DNA from: Pseudoalteromonas sp. G4
GTDB lineage: Bacteria; Pseudomonadota; Gammaproteobacteria; Enterobacterales; Alteromonadaceae
Assembly (NCBI RefSeq): GCF_028875915.1
Contig: NZ_JAPEHW010000004.1
Span: 62,001 to 126,000, forward strand
Reading direction: 5' to 3'
Length of the DNA stretch: 64,000 nucleotides
Shown: piece by piece, positions 8,916 through 18,263 of the stretch
Layout: every line of letters begins with the position of its first letter
Numbering within the stretch: the stretch's first letter is position 1
The notes under the pieces: model-generated
Told to the model about the DNA's origin: nothing
Database searches by the model: none
What the model saw: the letters and a program-made list of their open reading frames with translations, nothing else
Made by a program: the position numbers and the translations under genes

Positions 8916-9932
8916 CTAGATTTTAGGGTAACCAATTCTGTCGGATAAATAACCAACTGATGTGGCAAAGTAGTAAGAGCGATTCCAATGCATTAACGCC
9001 TTATAATTATCGTAAGCTAAATACATTCTACCGTTTAAGTCATCTGGCATTACAAGTGCTGCGGTTATATCAACCTGTGGTAAATCTGAACCGTCTGTAC
9101 GACGAAGGCCGAGTGCTTGCCATGCTGATAAATCACGCTCTGACTTTGACCAATTCTCAAGCCACTGTTTGCGTGTGCGGGTACCGCGTTGCAAAATATT
9201 ACTTGAGTCAAATTCATTTGGTAATAAAACTTGTCTACCCCAAGTTAAACTATCATTCCAACCGGCTTTCTTTAAATAATTGGCGATTGATGCAAAGGCA
9301 TCGTATTTATTTTGCCAAATGTCCTTTTTACCATCTCCGTCGTAATCCACAGCGTAAGCGTTAAACGATGTTGGCATAAATTGGGTTTGACCCATTGCAC
9401 CAGCCCAAGAACCTTTAAAATGTTCAAGGCTTATATGCCCCTCTTCTAAGATGGTTAATGCGGCCCAAAGTTGACGCTTATACATATCTTCGCGACGACC
9501 ATCATAGGCAAGAGTCACAACGGATGAGATAACAGGTGTAGAGCCTTGAATTTTACCAAAATTACTTTCAAGCCCCCATAGTGCTACGATAAAGCGGGCT
9601 TGAACACCGTATTGCTCAGCAATTTTCTCGAGCACTTCTTTGTTTTCTTTATAAAGCTTACGTGCTCGGTCTATTTTCCATTTTGGTACGCGTTTAGGAA
9701 GATACGTTTCTAATGTCTCTTTGACTTCAGGTTGGTTTTTATCAGCCTTGATTACTTTCTTTTTAAATTTGATAGTAGCAAAAGCATCTTCAACAATTGA
9801 TTTTTTATATCCCTTTTCAATTGCTTCAGCTTTTAAATTTGCAACATATTGATTAAATTTTGCTTGCTCTTCATCTGCAAAGGTAGAGACCGAAATAATA
9901 CTTGCTGTGATTAGGGCGAGTTGTTTTAACAC
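8916..9932 (-). CDS. Lytic murein transglycosylase B family (TIGR02283-like)
   Basis: This 338-residue periplasmic enzyme begins with a signal peptide (about 1-19). The family 3 transglycosylase domain follows, with catalytic Glu in ALWGLESNFG (Glu122), then GSWAGAMGQTQFMPTSFNAYAVDYDGDGKKDIW. It cleaves peptidoglycan between MurNAc and GlcNAc to form 1,6-anhydro ends. There is no lipobox, so it is a soluble form rather than classical lipoprotein MltB. Its ATG overlaps the last base of the ycgL stop, so the pair is coupled. Confidence 0.88.
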   Translation of the reverse strand: MLKQLALITASIISVSTFADEEQAKFNQYVANLKAEAIEKGYKKSIVEDAFATIKFKKKVIKADKNQPEVKETLETYLPKRVPKWKIDRARKLYKENKEVLEKIAEQYGVQARFIVALWGLESNFGKIQGSTPVISSVVTLAYDGRREDMYKRQLWAALTILEEGHISLEHFKGSWAGAMGQTQFMPTSFNAYAVDYDGDGKKDIWQNKYDAFASIANYLKKAGWNDSLTWGRQVLLPNEFDSSNILQRGTRTRKQWLENWSKSERDLSAWQALGLRRTDGSDLPQVDITAALVMPDDLNGRMYLAYDNYKALMHWNRSYYFATSVGYLSDRIGYPKI

Positions 9933-10210
9933 TATTGAGAAACTCCATTTTGTTTTCTAAATTCGTCTAATAAATTTTCTTGTTTGGGTGGCAACTGCAG
10001 GTAAAAACCTTTATCAGTTAACTCTTGTTTCACTTTTTCCAGATCAGCGACACCGAGTTTTTCGCGTTTTTCCAAATTAATTAACATTACAAAACTTGGT
10101 TGACCAAAAGTAGCCATTAAAGGTTCCGGAACTTTTGAAAAATCATCTCTTTTTTCAACATACAGATAGGTATCTGCCTTTTTTTTACTTTTATATACTG
10201 CACTAAGCAT
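9932..10210 (-). CDS. ycgL: YcgL domain protein (DUF709)
   Basis: The 92-residue protein fits the YcgL fold: MLSAVYKSKKKADTYLYVEKRDDFSKVP...LMATFGQP at the N-terminus and YLQLPP near the C-terminus are family hallmarks. It is divergent from minC, the same arrangement as in enterics. The biochemical role is unknown. It overlaps the downstream transglycosylase start by one base. Confidence 0.92.
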   Translation of the reverse strand: MLSAVYKSKKKADTYLYVEKRDDFSKVPEPLMATFGQPSFVMLINLEKREKLGVADLEKVKQELTDKGFYLQLPPKQENLLDEFRKQNGVSQ

Positions 10211-10346
10211 TCAATCACCTTTTACTTCTTGCGTAACACTGCATCACACTATACCATGGCATACACTAAAAGTGAGATAAATTGCGCTTAATGGCTCGAT
10301 TTTAGAATAAGATCAGCCAGTAATTTTTATAATAATAATTGAGATT

Positions 10347-11045
10347 ATGTCGGAACAAATTTTTGAATTAAAAGGGAACCTTTTTACACTGTCTGTATTG
10401 CACTTATTTAAGAACGATATTGACGGTCTGATCAGTCAACTGGACGAAAAAATTGCTCAAGTGCCTAAGTTTTTCTTTGGTGCGCCAATTGTCGTTAACT
10501 TACAAACCATTCCAAACGAACATGTCGACTTTGCTAAATTAAAACAATCTTTAATTGACTTACAGCTCAACCCTGTTGGAATTTGTAATGGTTCTGAAGA
10601 ACAAAACACTGCTGCAAAATTACATAAACTATCAATTTTGAATTACAGCAAAGATCAAGCACCAAAGGCAAAACCACAAGCTGCGGCTAATACTTCAATC
10701 GTTGAAAAAGAAGTCTTTGTGCCAGCACAGATTATTAGTGGTAATGTCCGTGGTGGTCAGCAAGTGTATGCTAAAAACCGTGATCTCATAATTACCGGTT
10801 CAGTGAGTCCAGGTGCTGAAGTTATTGCCGATGGTAATATTCATGTTTATGGCACTCTTAGAGGACGTGCTATTGCAGGGGCAAAGGGCCAGGAGTCCGT
10901 AATCTTTTGTCAAAAATTAAATGCCGAACTTGTTTCAATCAATGGTAATTACTGGTTAAGCGACTCATTACAAGGTGATTCATGGGGCAATGCAGCATGT
11001 ATCTCACTAGAAAACGAATCATTAAAAATTTCAGCTTTGGTTTAA
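10347..11045 (+). CDS. minC: Septum site-determining protein MinC
   Basis: The 232-residue protein has an N-terminal FtsZ-inhibiting domain (about 1-105), an Ala/Lys/Pro linker (KAKPQAAAN) and a C-terminal beta-helix domain (about 125-232) with GNVRGGQQVYAKNRDLIITGSVSPGAEVIADGNIHVYG and the RGRAIAGA motif used for MinD binding. It blocks FtsZ assembly away from mid-cell. It is first in minCDE and 12 bases ahead of minD. Confidence 0.97.
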   Translation: MSEQIFELKGNLFTLSVLHLFKNDIDGLISQLDEKIAQVPKFFFGAPIVVNLQTIPNEHVDFAKLKQSLIDLQLNPVGICNGSEEQNTAAKLHKLSILNYSKDQAPKAKPQAAANTSIVEKEVFVPAQIISGNVRGGQQVYAKNRDLIITGSVSPGAEVIADGNIHVYGTLRGRAIAGAKGQESVIFCQKLNAELVSINGNYWLSDSLQGDSWGNAACISLENESLKISALV

Positions 11046-11057
11046 AGGATAAATTTC

Positions 11058-11867
11058 ATGGCAAAAGTTATTGTTGTCACATCAGGTAAAGGCGGTGTTG
11101 GTAAAACCACATCAAGTGCTGCAATTGGAACAGGACTTGCCCTAAAAGGCTATAAAACCGTTATTATCGATTTTGATATTGGTCTTCGTAATCTTGATTT
11201 AATTATGGGGTGTGAACGTCGAGTAGTTTATGACTTTGTAAATGTAATTAACAATGAAGCTAATTTAAATCAAGCGCTTATAAAAGATAAGCGTGTAGAA
11301 AAGTTATTTATACTACCAGCGTCGCAAACACGTGACAAAGATGCACTGACAAAAGAAGGCGTTGAGCTTGTTCTTAATGAGCTTAAGAAAGACTTCGACT
11401 TTATTATTTGCGACTCGCCAGCGGGTATTGAAGCCGGCGCTATGATGGCACTTTATTTTGCTGACGAAGCGATTGTAACAACCAATCCAGAAGTGTCATC
11501 AGTACGTGACTCTGATCGTATTTTAGGAATTTTACAAAGTAAATCGAAACGTGCTGAAGAAGGTTTAGAGAATGTGAAAGAGCACCTTCTTCTTACACGT
11601 TATAACCCTGAGCGTGTTGCTTCAGGTGAAATGTTATCAGTTGAAGATGTACAAGATATTCTAGCAATTGATCTATTAGGTGTTATTCCTGAGTCAAAAG
11701 CGGTATTAAATGCATCTAACTCGGGTCAACCCGTTATTCTTGACTCAGATTCAGATGCAGGTAAAGCATATTCAGATGCTATTGACCGCTTGCTTGGTGA
11801 AAAGGTTGATTTCCGCTTTTTAGAAGCTGAGAAAAAAGGCCTTCTTAAACGGATTTTTGGAGGTTAA
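11058..11867 (+). CDS. minD: Septum site-determining ATPase MinD
   Basis: The 269-residue protein has the deviant Walker A motif [10 protein letters not shown] (about 9-18), the switch [11 protein letters not shown] (about 38-48), DSPAG (about 118-122), and a C-terminal amphipathic membrane-targeting helix ([11 protein letters not shown]). It dimerises on the membrane with ATP, recruits MinC and is released by MinE. Length is standard for gamma-proteobacteria (270). Confidence 0.98.
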   Translation: MAKVIVVTSGKGGVGKTTSSAAIGTGLALKGYKTVIIDFDIGLRNLDLIMGCERRVVYDFVNVINNEANLNQALIKDKRVEKLFILPASQTRDKDALTKEGVELVLNELKKDFDFIICDSPAGIEAGAMMALYFADEAIVTTNPEVSSVRDSDRILGILQSKSKRAEEGLENVKEHLLLTRYNPERVASGEMLSVEDVQDILAIDLLGVIPESKAVLNASNSGQPVILDSDSDAGKAYSDAIDRLLGEKVDFRFLEAEKKGLLKRIFGG

Positions 11868-11868
11868 T

Positions 11869-12126
11869 GTGTCATTACTTGATTACTTTCGCTCGCAAAA
11901 GAAAACAACTGCAAGTTTAGCAAAAGAGCGTTTACAAATAATTGTTGCTCATGAACGCTCCAGCCGTGGCACTCCAGATTATTTGCCGCAATTAAAGCAA
12001 GACATTTTAGAAGTGATCCGTCGGTACGTTAATATCGAACAAGATCAGGTTCAAGTTCAACTTGAACAAAATGAAGATGATTTGGCAGTATTGGAACTAA
12101 ATGTTACCTTGCCAGACGAAAAGTAA
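11869..12126 (+). CDS. minE: Cell division topological specificity factor MinE
   Basis: The start is the GTG at 11869, one base after the minD stop, with GGAGG ending 5 bases upstream. This gives [12 protein letters not shown], the family N-terminus, and 85 residues; an in-frame TTG at 11857 inside minD is not the true start. The N-terminal helix ([15 protein letters not shown]) is the MinD-contacting segment and the rest forms the topological specificity domain. It drives the Min oscillation. Confidence 0.96.
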   Translation: MSLLDYFRSQKKTTASLAKERLQIIVAHERSSRGTPDYLPQLKQDILEVIRRYVNIEQDQVQVQLEQNEDDLAVLELNVTLPDEK

Positions 12127-12130
12127 TAAA

Positions 12131-12154
12131 AAGCCTGCTTAATGCAGGCTTTTT
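12131..12154 (+). terminator. Terminator of minCDE
   Basis: Perfect 8-bp stem AAGCCTGC / GCAGGCTT, a 5-base loop and a short T-run, 5 bases after the minE stop. It is probably bidirectional with the convergent rnd gene. Confidence 0.85.
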
Positions 12155-12163
12155 AATATCAGT

Positions 12164-13285
12164 TTAAAACCAGTCTTTTAAACCTGCCTCTACAATATCT
12201 TTACGCCAAGAGCTCATAAGGTCAGGTTTTAACTGCCCTGCCTCCTCACTTTTTCCTTTCCACTTCCAACTGATTAATTGGTTCATTTGCTTTTTACTTG
12301 CAAGTACATCAAGTGGAATGTCATTTTGATTAGCGATAGATTCTAATTTAGCTCGCATATCTTTAAGTGATTTTTTATAGCCCGTAAAATCAATTAAACG
12401 TTTTATTTTTGCGGGATACTCGCTTTCATCTTTTTCAAGCGCAAGCTTCACTAAATTTATAAGGGTTTTACCATAGCGGTTAATAAGCGCTTGATCACCT
12501 TCACAAACTCGCTTAAGGGCACCGAAATGTGTTGGTTGTTGCTTTGCAATTTCAAAGATGATTGATTCTTTGACAATGAAATTAAGCGCTAAATTTTTCT
12601 CACGTGCACGATTTAATCGCCAGCCGGCAACCTGTTGTAATACCGCTAGTTGTTTCGGGTTTAATTGCCATGCATTTTTAATATCAAGATAGGCTAAATC
12701 GAGCGGAGTATCGTAAGCGCGTTTATTTGCAATTAATTCGCTTTCGCTTACAACAATTGCTTGTTTCTGGTCAGATAATTTTTCAACTATTAAGTCATAG
12801 CAAGGCATTAAATAAAATACATCTGCAGCAGCGTAATCAAGCTGAGCTTTTGTTAATGGTCTTTGCAACCAATTAGTGCGTGATTCACTTTTATCTATTT
12901 GCTCATCAAGTAACATTTCCACCATATTAGCAAATCCAACACAGTTGCGCTCACCAAGTAAGCTTAGAGCAAACTGTGTGTCAAAAAGCGGTTTAGGAAT
13001 ACAATTTCCATGGCGAGAAAACACTTCAAGATCTTCAGAAGGTGAATGCAATACTTTAATAATATTAGTATTTTCCATTAACTGCCAAAAGCCTGATAAA
13101 TCTAGATTGGCTGTTGGGTCTATTAAACTAATAGTTTTGCCATCATAAATTTGCAGTAAGGCAAGCTCTGGATACAAGGTGCGACGGCGCATAAATTCAG
13201 TATCTATTGCAAGGATTGGCTTTGTTGAATAATCCGTGATGGCTAAATCGAGACTTTCTTGTTCTGTTATTAATGCGTACTGCAC
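12164..13285 (-). CDS. rnd: Ribonuclease D
   Basis: This 373-residue 3'-5' exoribonuclease trims tRNA 3' ends. The DEDD catalytic motifs are visible: AIDTEF (Asp28, Glu30), HSPSEDLEVF (Exo II) and YAAADVFYL (Exo III), with two HRDC-type helical domains in the C-terminal 180 residues. The start is a GTG at 13285 with GAGGA 6 bases upstream. It is convergent with minE and downstream of fadD, a conserved gamma-proteobacterial order. Confidence 0.95.
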   Translation of the reverse strand: MQYALITEQESLDLAITDYSTKPILAIDTEFMRRRTLYPELALLQIYDGKTISLIDPTANLDLSGFWQLMENTNIIKVLHSPSEDLEVFSRHGNCIPKPLFDTQFALSLLGERNCVGFANMVEMLLDEQIDKSESRTNWLQRPLTKAQLDYAAADVFYLMPCYDLIVEKLSDQKQAIVVSESELIANKRAYDTPLDLAYLDIKNAWQLNPKQLAVLQQVAGWRLNRAREKNLALNFIVKESIIFEIAKQQPTHFGALKRVCEGDQALINRYGKTLINLVKLALEKDESEYPAKIKRLIDFTGYKKSLKDMRAKLESIANQNDIPLDVLASKKQMNQLISWKWKGKSEEAGQLKPDLMSSWRKDIVEAGLKDWF

Positions 13286-13300
13286 TGTATTTCCTCATAA

Positions 13301-13324
13301 AAAAACCGGCTTATGCCGGTTTTT
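13301..13324 (-). terminator. Terminator between fadD and rnd
   Basis: Perfect 10-bp stem (AAAAACCGGC / GCCGGTTTTT) with a TTAT loop, ending 16 bases before the rnd start codon. On the minus strand it continues into further Ts, so it should stop fadD transcripts; rnd would then depend on read-through or an unseen internal promoter. Confidence 0.75.
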
Positions 13325-13342
13325 AAATTTTGGGTTACCCCA

Positions 13343-15004
13343 TTAACTTGCTTCTTTAAGTGCGCGTCTTAAAATTTTACCGACGTTAGTTTTTGGTAAA
13401 TCCTCACGGAATTCAACAAACTTAGGCACTTTGTAATTGGTCAAGTTTTCACGACAATGCTTAATTATATCTTTTTCTGTCAGTGATTGGTCTTTTTTCA
13501 CAACAAAAATCTTAACTTGTTCACCGCTTACTTCATGAGGTACACCAATTGCTGCTACTTCAAGAACACCGTCATGCATTGCAACCACTTCTTCCACTTC
13601 GTTAGGGAATACGTTAAAGCCAGATACAATAATCATGTCTTTTTTACGGTCAACTATATAGAAGAAACCTTCTTCATCGTATTTTGCAACGTCACCTGTA
13701 GCAAACCAACCGTCTTTTAAACAATCAGCTGTCGCTTCTGGGCGATTATAGTAACCTTTCATGACTTGTGGGCCTTTTACCCAAAGTTCACCGGATTCAC
13801 CAAGTTCTGCTTCTGTGCCATCTTCTTTAACAATCTTAAGTTCAGTACTTGGTGCAGGTAGACCAATTGAACCGTTAAAGCCATCTAGATCATATGGGCT
13901 GACTGTTACAAGTGGTGCACACTCTGTTAAACCGTAGCCTTCAACTAAGCGAGAATCAGTAACCGTTTGCCACTTTTCAGCAACAGGACGTTGAACTGCC
14001 ATACCACCGCCAAGCGAAATTTTTAGCGATGAAAAATCTAGTTCAGAAAAGCCAGGTGAATTTAATAAGCCATTGAATAAGGTGTTAACACCTGTCATTA
14101 CAGTGAATTTTTTACCTTTAAGCTCTTTGATAAAGCCCTGCATATCACGTGGGTTTGTGATCAGTAAGTTGTGACCACCGTATTTCATAAAGGTTAAGCA
14201 ATTCGCTGTTAGTGCAAAGATATGGTAAAGCGGTAATGCAGTAACTACCATTTCTTGACCTTTCTTAAGTAATGGGTCTAAACAACCAGTTACTTGTTCA
14301 AGGTTTGCTACCATATTGCCATGGGTTAGCATTGCACCTTTTGATACACCCGTTGTACCACCGGTATATTGTAAGAATGCAAGACAATCTTGTGTCAGAT
14401 CAGGGCGTGTATACTTAGTTACATCGCCTCGTTTCATAACATCAGCAAATTCAATCACATTCGGTAGTGTGTAACCCGGCACCATTTTCTTAAGATGCTT
14501 GACAACAAAGTTCACTAGGTGCTTTTTAACACCACCAAGCATGTCACCAATTTCAGTTACAACAATATTTTTAACGTTAGTTTGTGGCAGTGCTTCTTCT
14601 AATGTGCGCGCAAAATTAGCAAGAATAATGATTGTTGTAGTCTCAGAATCATTTAATTGATGTTCAAGCTCACGTGTTGTGTAAAGCGGGTTTACATTTA
14701 CAACTGTCGCGCCAGCACGCAATGTGCCTAGGATAGCAATAGGTGTTTGTAATAGATTAGGCATCATTACAGCAACTTTATCGCCTTTTTTAACACCTAA
14801 TTGATTTTGCAAATATGAAGCAAATCGCTTTGTTGCGTCATCCATCTGCTGATATGTGAAAACTTTGCCCATGTTTTCAAAGGCTGGAAGCTGTGAATAA
14901 TCTTGAAAGCTTTTTTCAAATAGTTCAAGCAGGGAGTCATAGTGCTGTGGATCTATTTCAGCAGGAACTCCCGCTGGGTAACGCTTCAACCAAATCTTTT
15001 CCAC
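13343..15004 (-). CDS. fadD: Long-chain fatty-acid--CoA ligase
   Basis: The 553-residue enzyme activates fatty acids to acyl-CoA through an acyl-AMP intermediate. ANL motifs are intact: [16 protein letters not shown] (P-loop, about 213-228), [10 protein letters not shown] (about 355), [25 protein letters not shown] (about 433-457) and the C-terminal [13 protein letters not shown] with the catalytic Lys. Length matches E. coli FadD (561). It pairs functionally with fadE further along this window. No FadR or PsrA site was recognised in its 131-base upstream gap. Confidence 0.96.
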   Translation of the reverse strand: MEKIWLKRYPAGVPAEIDPQHYDSLLELFEKSFQDYSQLPAFENMGKVFTYQQMDDATKRFASYLQNQLGVKKGDKVAVMMPNLLQTPIAILGTLRAGATVVNVNPLYTTRELEHQLNDSETTTIIILANFARTLEEALPQTNVKNIVVTEIGDMLGGVKKHLVNFVVKHLKKMVPGYTLPNVIEFADVMKRGDVTKYTRPDLTQDCLAFLQYTGGTTGVSKGAMLTHGNMVANLEQVTGCLDPLLKKGQEMVVTALPLYHIFALTANCLTFMKYGGHNLLITNPRDMQGFIKELKGKKFTVMTGVNTLFNGLLNSPGFSELDFSSLKISLGGGMAVQRPVAEKWQTVTDSRLVEGYGLTECAPLVTVSPYDLDGFNGSIGLPAPSTELKIVKEDGTEAELGESGELWVKGPQVMKGYYNRPEATADCLKDGWFATGDVAKYDEEGFFYIVDRKKDMIIVSGFNVFPNEVEEVVAMHDGVLEVAAIGVPHEVSGEQVKIFVVKKDQSLTEKDIIKHCRENLTNYKVPKFVEFREDLPKTNVGKILRRALKEAS

Positions 15005-15135
15005 GATAGGCTCCTATAATTTATATTTATTGTTTGTGTTCAACTTAAACCTTAATTCATGTAAGGCGAATTAACAATTGAGTAAATACTCTAAAGGGCT
15101 AATGTTCACATATTTATTCACGTTATACAAACTAT

Positions 15136-15996
15136 TTAAAACATACCCTTTACGTAAACGTTAACCTTATTAGCTACTTCTTTGGGGTACTCTAAATGAC
15201 AATGATGCCCACCAGAAACTTGGTTTATCGTTAGGTTTGAAAAGTATTTACTATATTTTTCAATACCTTGATTTACTAGAGAATACCCATTTGTTGCTTT
15301 AATTACGAGCATTGGCGATAAAATATTTTTACACATTTCTATACACTGATTTGGTGTAAAACGAAATCCAGAATGATGTTTAAGCTTTGGGTCTGTGCAT
15401 AGTTTGTAACCATTTTCTAATAGTTCTGCATTTCTTTCCATTAAAAGCGACGCATTTTGTTTATTTAAATCACTTACAGCTAAACGTGCTCTCACTACTT
15501 GTTCAAAACTTGAAAATATACGTTTGGGTTTGTTTTCGGTACGATTTAATATGGCACTCTTTAATTGTGTCGTCACTTCATTTTCATCTGTTGTGACACA
15601 CGCAATCCCTTCAATTGCTATCACTGCTTTAACATGCTCAGGAAAACAGGCAGCAAAAAGATTAGCAACCATTGCCCCCATTGAATGGCCTATAATAATG
15701 ACCTGTTCATTTGCAGCTATTTGCTGTTTTAACCTAAACACATCATCAACATAATCGATAAAGTAGTAATGTGCTTGGCTATTTCGCCAATCTGATTTAC
15801 CGTGCCCTGGAAAATCAATCGCGTACCAATCAAAATGTGAGAGTTCACTCATCAATGGTACAAAAGAATTACTATTATCTTGCCAACCATGCAAAGCAAT
15901 TACCTTAGTTGCATTGTTTTGTAACCTTTGACACGCAATTTTTAGTTCATTGATTTGATAAAATGTTTCGAAGCTATTTTGTTGCAATGAATTCAC
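15136..15996 (-). CDS. Alpha/beta hydrolase
   Basis: The 286-residue protein has the alpha/beta hydrolase core: oxyanion HGW (36-38), the nucleophile elbow GHSMGAMVA (Ser105) and a C-terminal catalytic His in GGHHCHLEYP. There is no signal peptide, so it is cytoplasmic. It sits upstream of fadD on the same strand, a position taken by similar hydrolases in related genomes, and may be an esterase or thioesterase. The substrate is unknown. Confidence 0.85.
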   Translation of the reverse strand: MNSLQQNSFETFYQINELKIACQRLQNNATKVIALHGWQDNSNSFVPLMSELSHFDWYAIDFPGHGKSDWRNSQAHYYFIDYVDDVFRLKQQIAANEQVIIIGHSMGAMVANLFAACFPEHVKAVIAIEGIACVTTDENEVTTQLKSAILNRTENKPKRIFSSFEQVVRARLAVSDLNKQNASLLMERNAELLENGYKLCTDPKLKHHSGFRFTPNQCIEMCKNILSPMLVIKATNGYSLVNQGIEKYSKYFSNLTINQVSGGHHCHLEYPKEVANKVNVYVKGMF

Positions 15997-16012
15997 CGAT
16001 AAAAATGTTATT

Positions 16013-16030
16013 TAACGTGTAAATACGTTA
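16013..16030. promoter_or_regulatory. Small inverted repeat between hydrolase and phosphatase genes
   Basis: TAACGT and ACGTTA flank 6 bases in the 69-base divergent spacer. It could be an operator. It does not match the PhoB box repeats I would expect for a phosphate-controlled phosphatase. Confidence 0.3.
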
Positions 16031-16065
16031 TGTTTGTCGCCAAAATAACATAGAACTAAACACAC

Positions 16066-17385
16066 ATGAAAAAATCTTTAATTGCATCAGCAGTGTTATT
16101 TTCATCAACTGCTATTGCTAATGTAGAAGCGCCTAAAAATATAATTTATATGATTGGTGACGGAATGGGACCTGCGTATACAGCAGGTTATCGATATTAT
16201 ATGGACGACCCGTCAACTAAAGTCGTTGAAAAAACAATTTTTGATGAGTTATTTGTTGGCATGGCTCGTACTAGCCCTGATGATGATACAGTAGTAACTG
16301 ACAGTGCTGCCGGTGCTACTGCTCTATCCACTGCTACCAAAAGCTACAATGGTGCAATTGCCGTAGATACTGATAAAAAACCTCTTACAACAATGTTGCA
16401 AATTGCTAAGTCAAAAGGTTTAACAACTGCACTTGTTGCTACATCTCAGATAAATCATGCCACACCTGCCAGTTTTGCTGCGCATAATGAATACCGTCGT
16501 AATTATAATGAAATTGCCGACGATTACATTGATGTAAAAATAAATGGCAAGCTTGCTGTGGACTTACTACTTGGTGGTGGTTACAAATACTTTATCCGTG
16601 AAGATCGCGATTTAGTCAGCGAATTTAAACAAGCTGGTTATCACTATGAAAGTGATTTTGATAAATTAAACACCATAAATTCATTACCTGCTATTGGGTT
16701 ATTTAAAGAAACAGCATTTGCCTATGCGATTGATCAATACCCAACTCGTCTTAGTGATATGGCAGAACAAACCTTCTCTTTATTAGATAAAAATAAAGAA
16801 AATGGTTTCTTTGTCATGTTAGAAGGCTCGCAAATAGATTGGTGTGGTCACGCTAATGATGTTGCCTGCGCCATGGCTGAAATGGACGATTTTGCAAATG
16901 CAATTAAGAAAGCCAAACATTATGTAGATAGTAATCCAGACACATTATTAGTGGTTACAGCAGATCATAGCACTGGCGGCTTAACTCTTGGTGCTAATGG
17001 TGATTACTCTTGGCATACAAATGTGATTAAAGGCGTCAAAGCAAGTGGCAGTAAAATTGCCAAGGCATTAATGAAGTCAGACAATTTATTATCTACCTGG
17101 CAGGATAAAACAGCTATTACTCTTGATAAAGACCAAGCTGAGTTGCTTGCAAATAAGGTAATTACGGCTAAAAATGAAAAATCTGACGAAACATCAGCTA
17201 AAAAGCAACTTGTTGAGCATGTAAAAATGCTTATTAGTAAAGCGTCTAATACCGGATGGACAACTTCAGGTCATACCGCAATTGACGTACCTATTTTAGC
17301 GTATGGTAAAGGTGCAGATGAATTTAGAGGTCATCTGGATAATACCGAAATTGCGAGTAAGTTAATTAACTTTATTAAACAATAA
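16066..17385 (+). CDS. Alkaline phosphatase (PhoA family)
   Basis: The 439-residue secreted enzyme has a signal peptide (about 1-19). Metal and catalytic motifs are complete: MIGDGMG (Asp32), the nucleophile in TDSAAGAT (Ser80), INHATPASFAAH, LEGSQIDWCGHAND, TADHSTGG and TSGHTAIDVPI. It hydrolyses phosphomonoesters in the periplasm or outside. It has no Ca2+-type PhoX features. It stands alone, divergent from the hydrolase. No clear Shine-Dalgarno precedes the ATG. Confidence 0.93.
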   Translation: MKKSLIASAVLFSSTAIANVEAPKNIIYMIGDGMGPAYTAGYRYYMDDPSTKVVEKTIFDELFVGMARTSPDDDTVVTDSAAGATALSTATKSYNGAIAVDTDKKPLTTMLQIAKSKGLTTALVATSQINHATPASFAAHNEYRRNYNEIADDYIDVKINGKLAVDLLLGGGYKYFIREDRDLVSEFKQAGYHYESDFDKLNTINSLPAIGLFKETAFAYAIDQYPTRLSDMAEQTFSLLDKNKENGFFVMLEGSQIDWCGHANDVACAMAEMDDFANAIKKAKHYVDSNPDTLLVVTADHSTGGLTLGANGDYSWHTNVIKGVKASGSKIAKALMKSDNLLSTWQDKTAITLDKDQAELLANKVITAKNEKSDETSAKKQLVEHVKMLISKASNTGWTTSGHTAIDVPILAYGKGADEFRGHLDNTEIASKLINFIKQ

Positions 17386-17390
17386 AAATG

Positions 17391-17415
17391 AGGGTGCATT
17401 TAACGCACCCTTTTT
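17391..17415 (+). terminator. Terminator of the alkaline phosphatase gene
   Basis: Stem AGGGTGC / GCACCCT with a 7-base loop, followed by TTTT, 6 bases after the stop codon. Confidence 0.85.
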
Positions 17416-17421
17416 ATTTTC

Positions 17422-17575
17422 TTATACCAATTTTGTTAAGTAGGTGAACAGATATCGCTTTCTATTAATGAAATAGAAACTATGCTGAATTTACTTATGC
17501 AGTTGTTCTACATTGATAAATTCCAATAGAGTGTCATGTTAAACAGTCCGTTATGATAATCAGTTACTTAAGTTA
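17422..17575. repeat. Possible intergenic repeat (TTATACCAATT-type)
   Basis: The gap between the phosphatase terminator and tsaB begins with TTATACCAATTTT, a start I associate with short dispersed intergenic repeats in alteromonads, and contains a hairpin TTTCTATT-N5-AATAGAAA at 17459-17479. It has no coding frame. Whether it is repeated in the genome cannot be seen from one copy. Confidence 0.3.
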
Positions 17576-17579
17576 GGTC

Positions 17580-18260
17580 TTACTCTCTTCCCGGTAGTTT
17601 TTTCCAGGTTACAGTATCACGCACATAAACAGGCTGCGCATCTGCTGCAGCAACCGTATTACCCTTTGCTAATTCAAGCTCTGCTTGTTTAGCCATAAAA
17701 CGCGCATTTGGTAATGTAATGTCATTATTAATCGTTAAATTATCGGCAGAAAAATATTCGCTGTAAGTTTGGCAACCAGTACCAACAACTAATGCGTCAA
17801 TGCTCGGCAATTGAAGGTCTTCTGGTTTTAACACTTGCTCGCTTGATGCAAATTCAGCAAGGTCATTTTGGCAACGCTTAAACTCTGCATAATAAATTTC
17901 ACCCATACGCGCATCAATTGTGGCAATCACATAATCAACATCACAGCTATCAAATGCCTGCTGAGCCATAATTTGTAAATTAGAAATACCGATAACGGGT
18001 AAGTTAGCAGCGAATGCAAGCCCTTGGGTTACAGAAACACCTACGCGTACACCTGTGAAACTACCTGGCCCTCTACCAAATGCGATTGCATCTAAATCAG
18101 TTAAAGAAACGTTGCCCTTATTAAGTATTGAGTCAATTAACGGTAACATTTTTTGACTGTGTTGCTGAGGACACACTTCAAAATGTGCATTTTCTAAATC
18201 ACAACTTAATGCCACAGAAAGTGCCTCAGTGGCTGCATCTAATAAAAGTATTTTTGTCAT
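17580..18260 (-). CDS. tsaB: tRNA t6A synthesis protein TsaB
   Basis: The 226-residue protein belongs to the ASKHA family: ILLLDAATEALSVAL at the N-terminus and AFGRGPGSFTGVRVGVSVTQGLA (about 61-83) are TsaB hallmarks. It scaffolds TsaD and TsaE in threonylcarbamoyl-adenosine formation at position 37 of tRNAs that read ANN codons. It lies 3 bases after the yoaA stop, a conserved pairing, and should be essential. Confidence 0.95.
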   Translation of the reverse strand: MTKILLLDAATEALSVALSCDLENAHFEVCPQQHSQKMLPLIDSILNKGNVSLTDLDAIAFGRGPGSFTGVRVGVSVTQGLAFAANLPVIGISNLQIMAQQAFDSCDVDYVIATIDARMGEIYYAEFKRCQNDLAEFASSEQVLKPEDLQLPSIDALVVGTGCQTYSEYFSADNLTINNDITLPNARFMAKQAELELAKGNTVAAADAQPVYVRDTVTWKKLPGRE

Positions 18261-18263
18261 AAG

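Noticed and set aside
8960-9364. 134-residue plus-strand frame
   Set aside because: It lies fully antisense to the lytic transglycosylase gene, whose catalytic motifs are intact; the plus product has no recognisable domain.
16013-16030. PhoB box for the alkaline phosphatase
   Set aside because: Only a short palindrome is present; the direct 11-bp repeats of a pho box are not.
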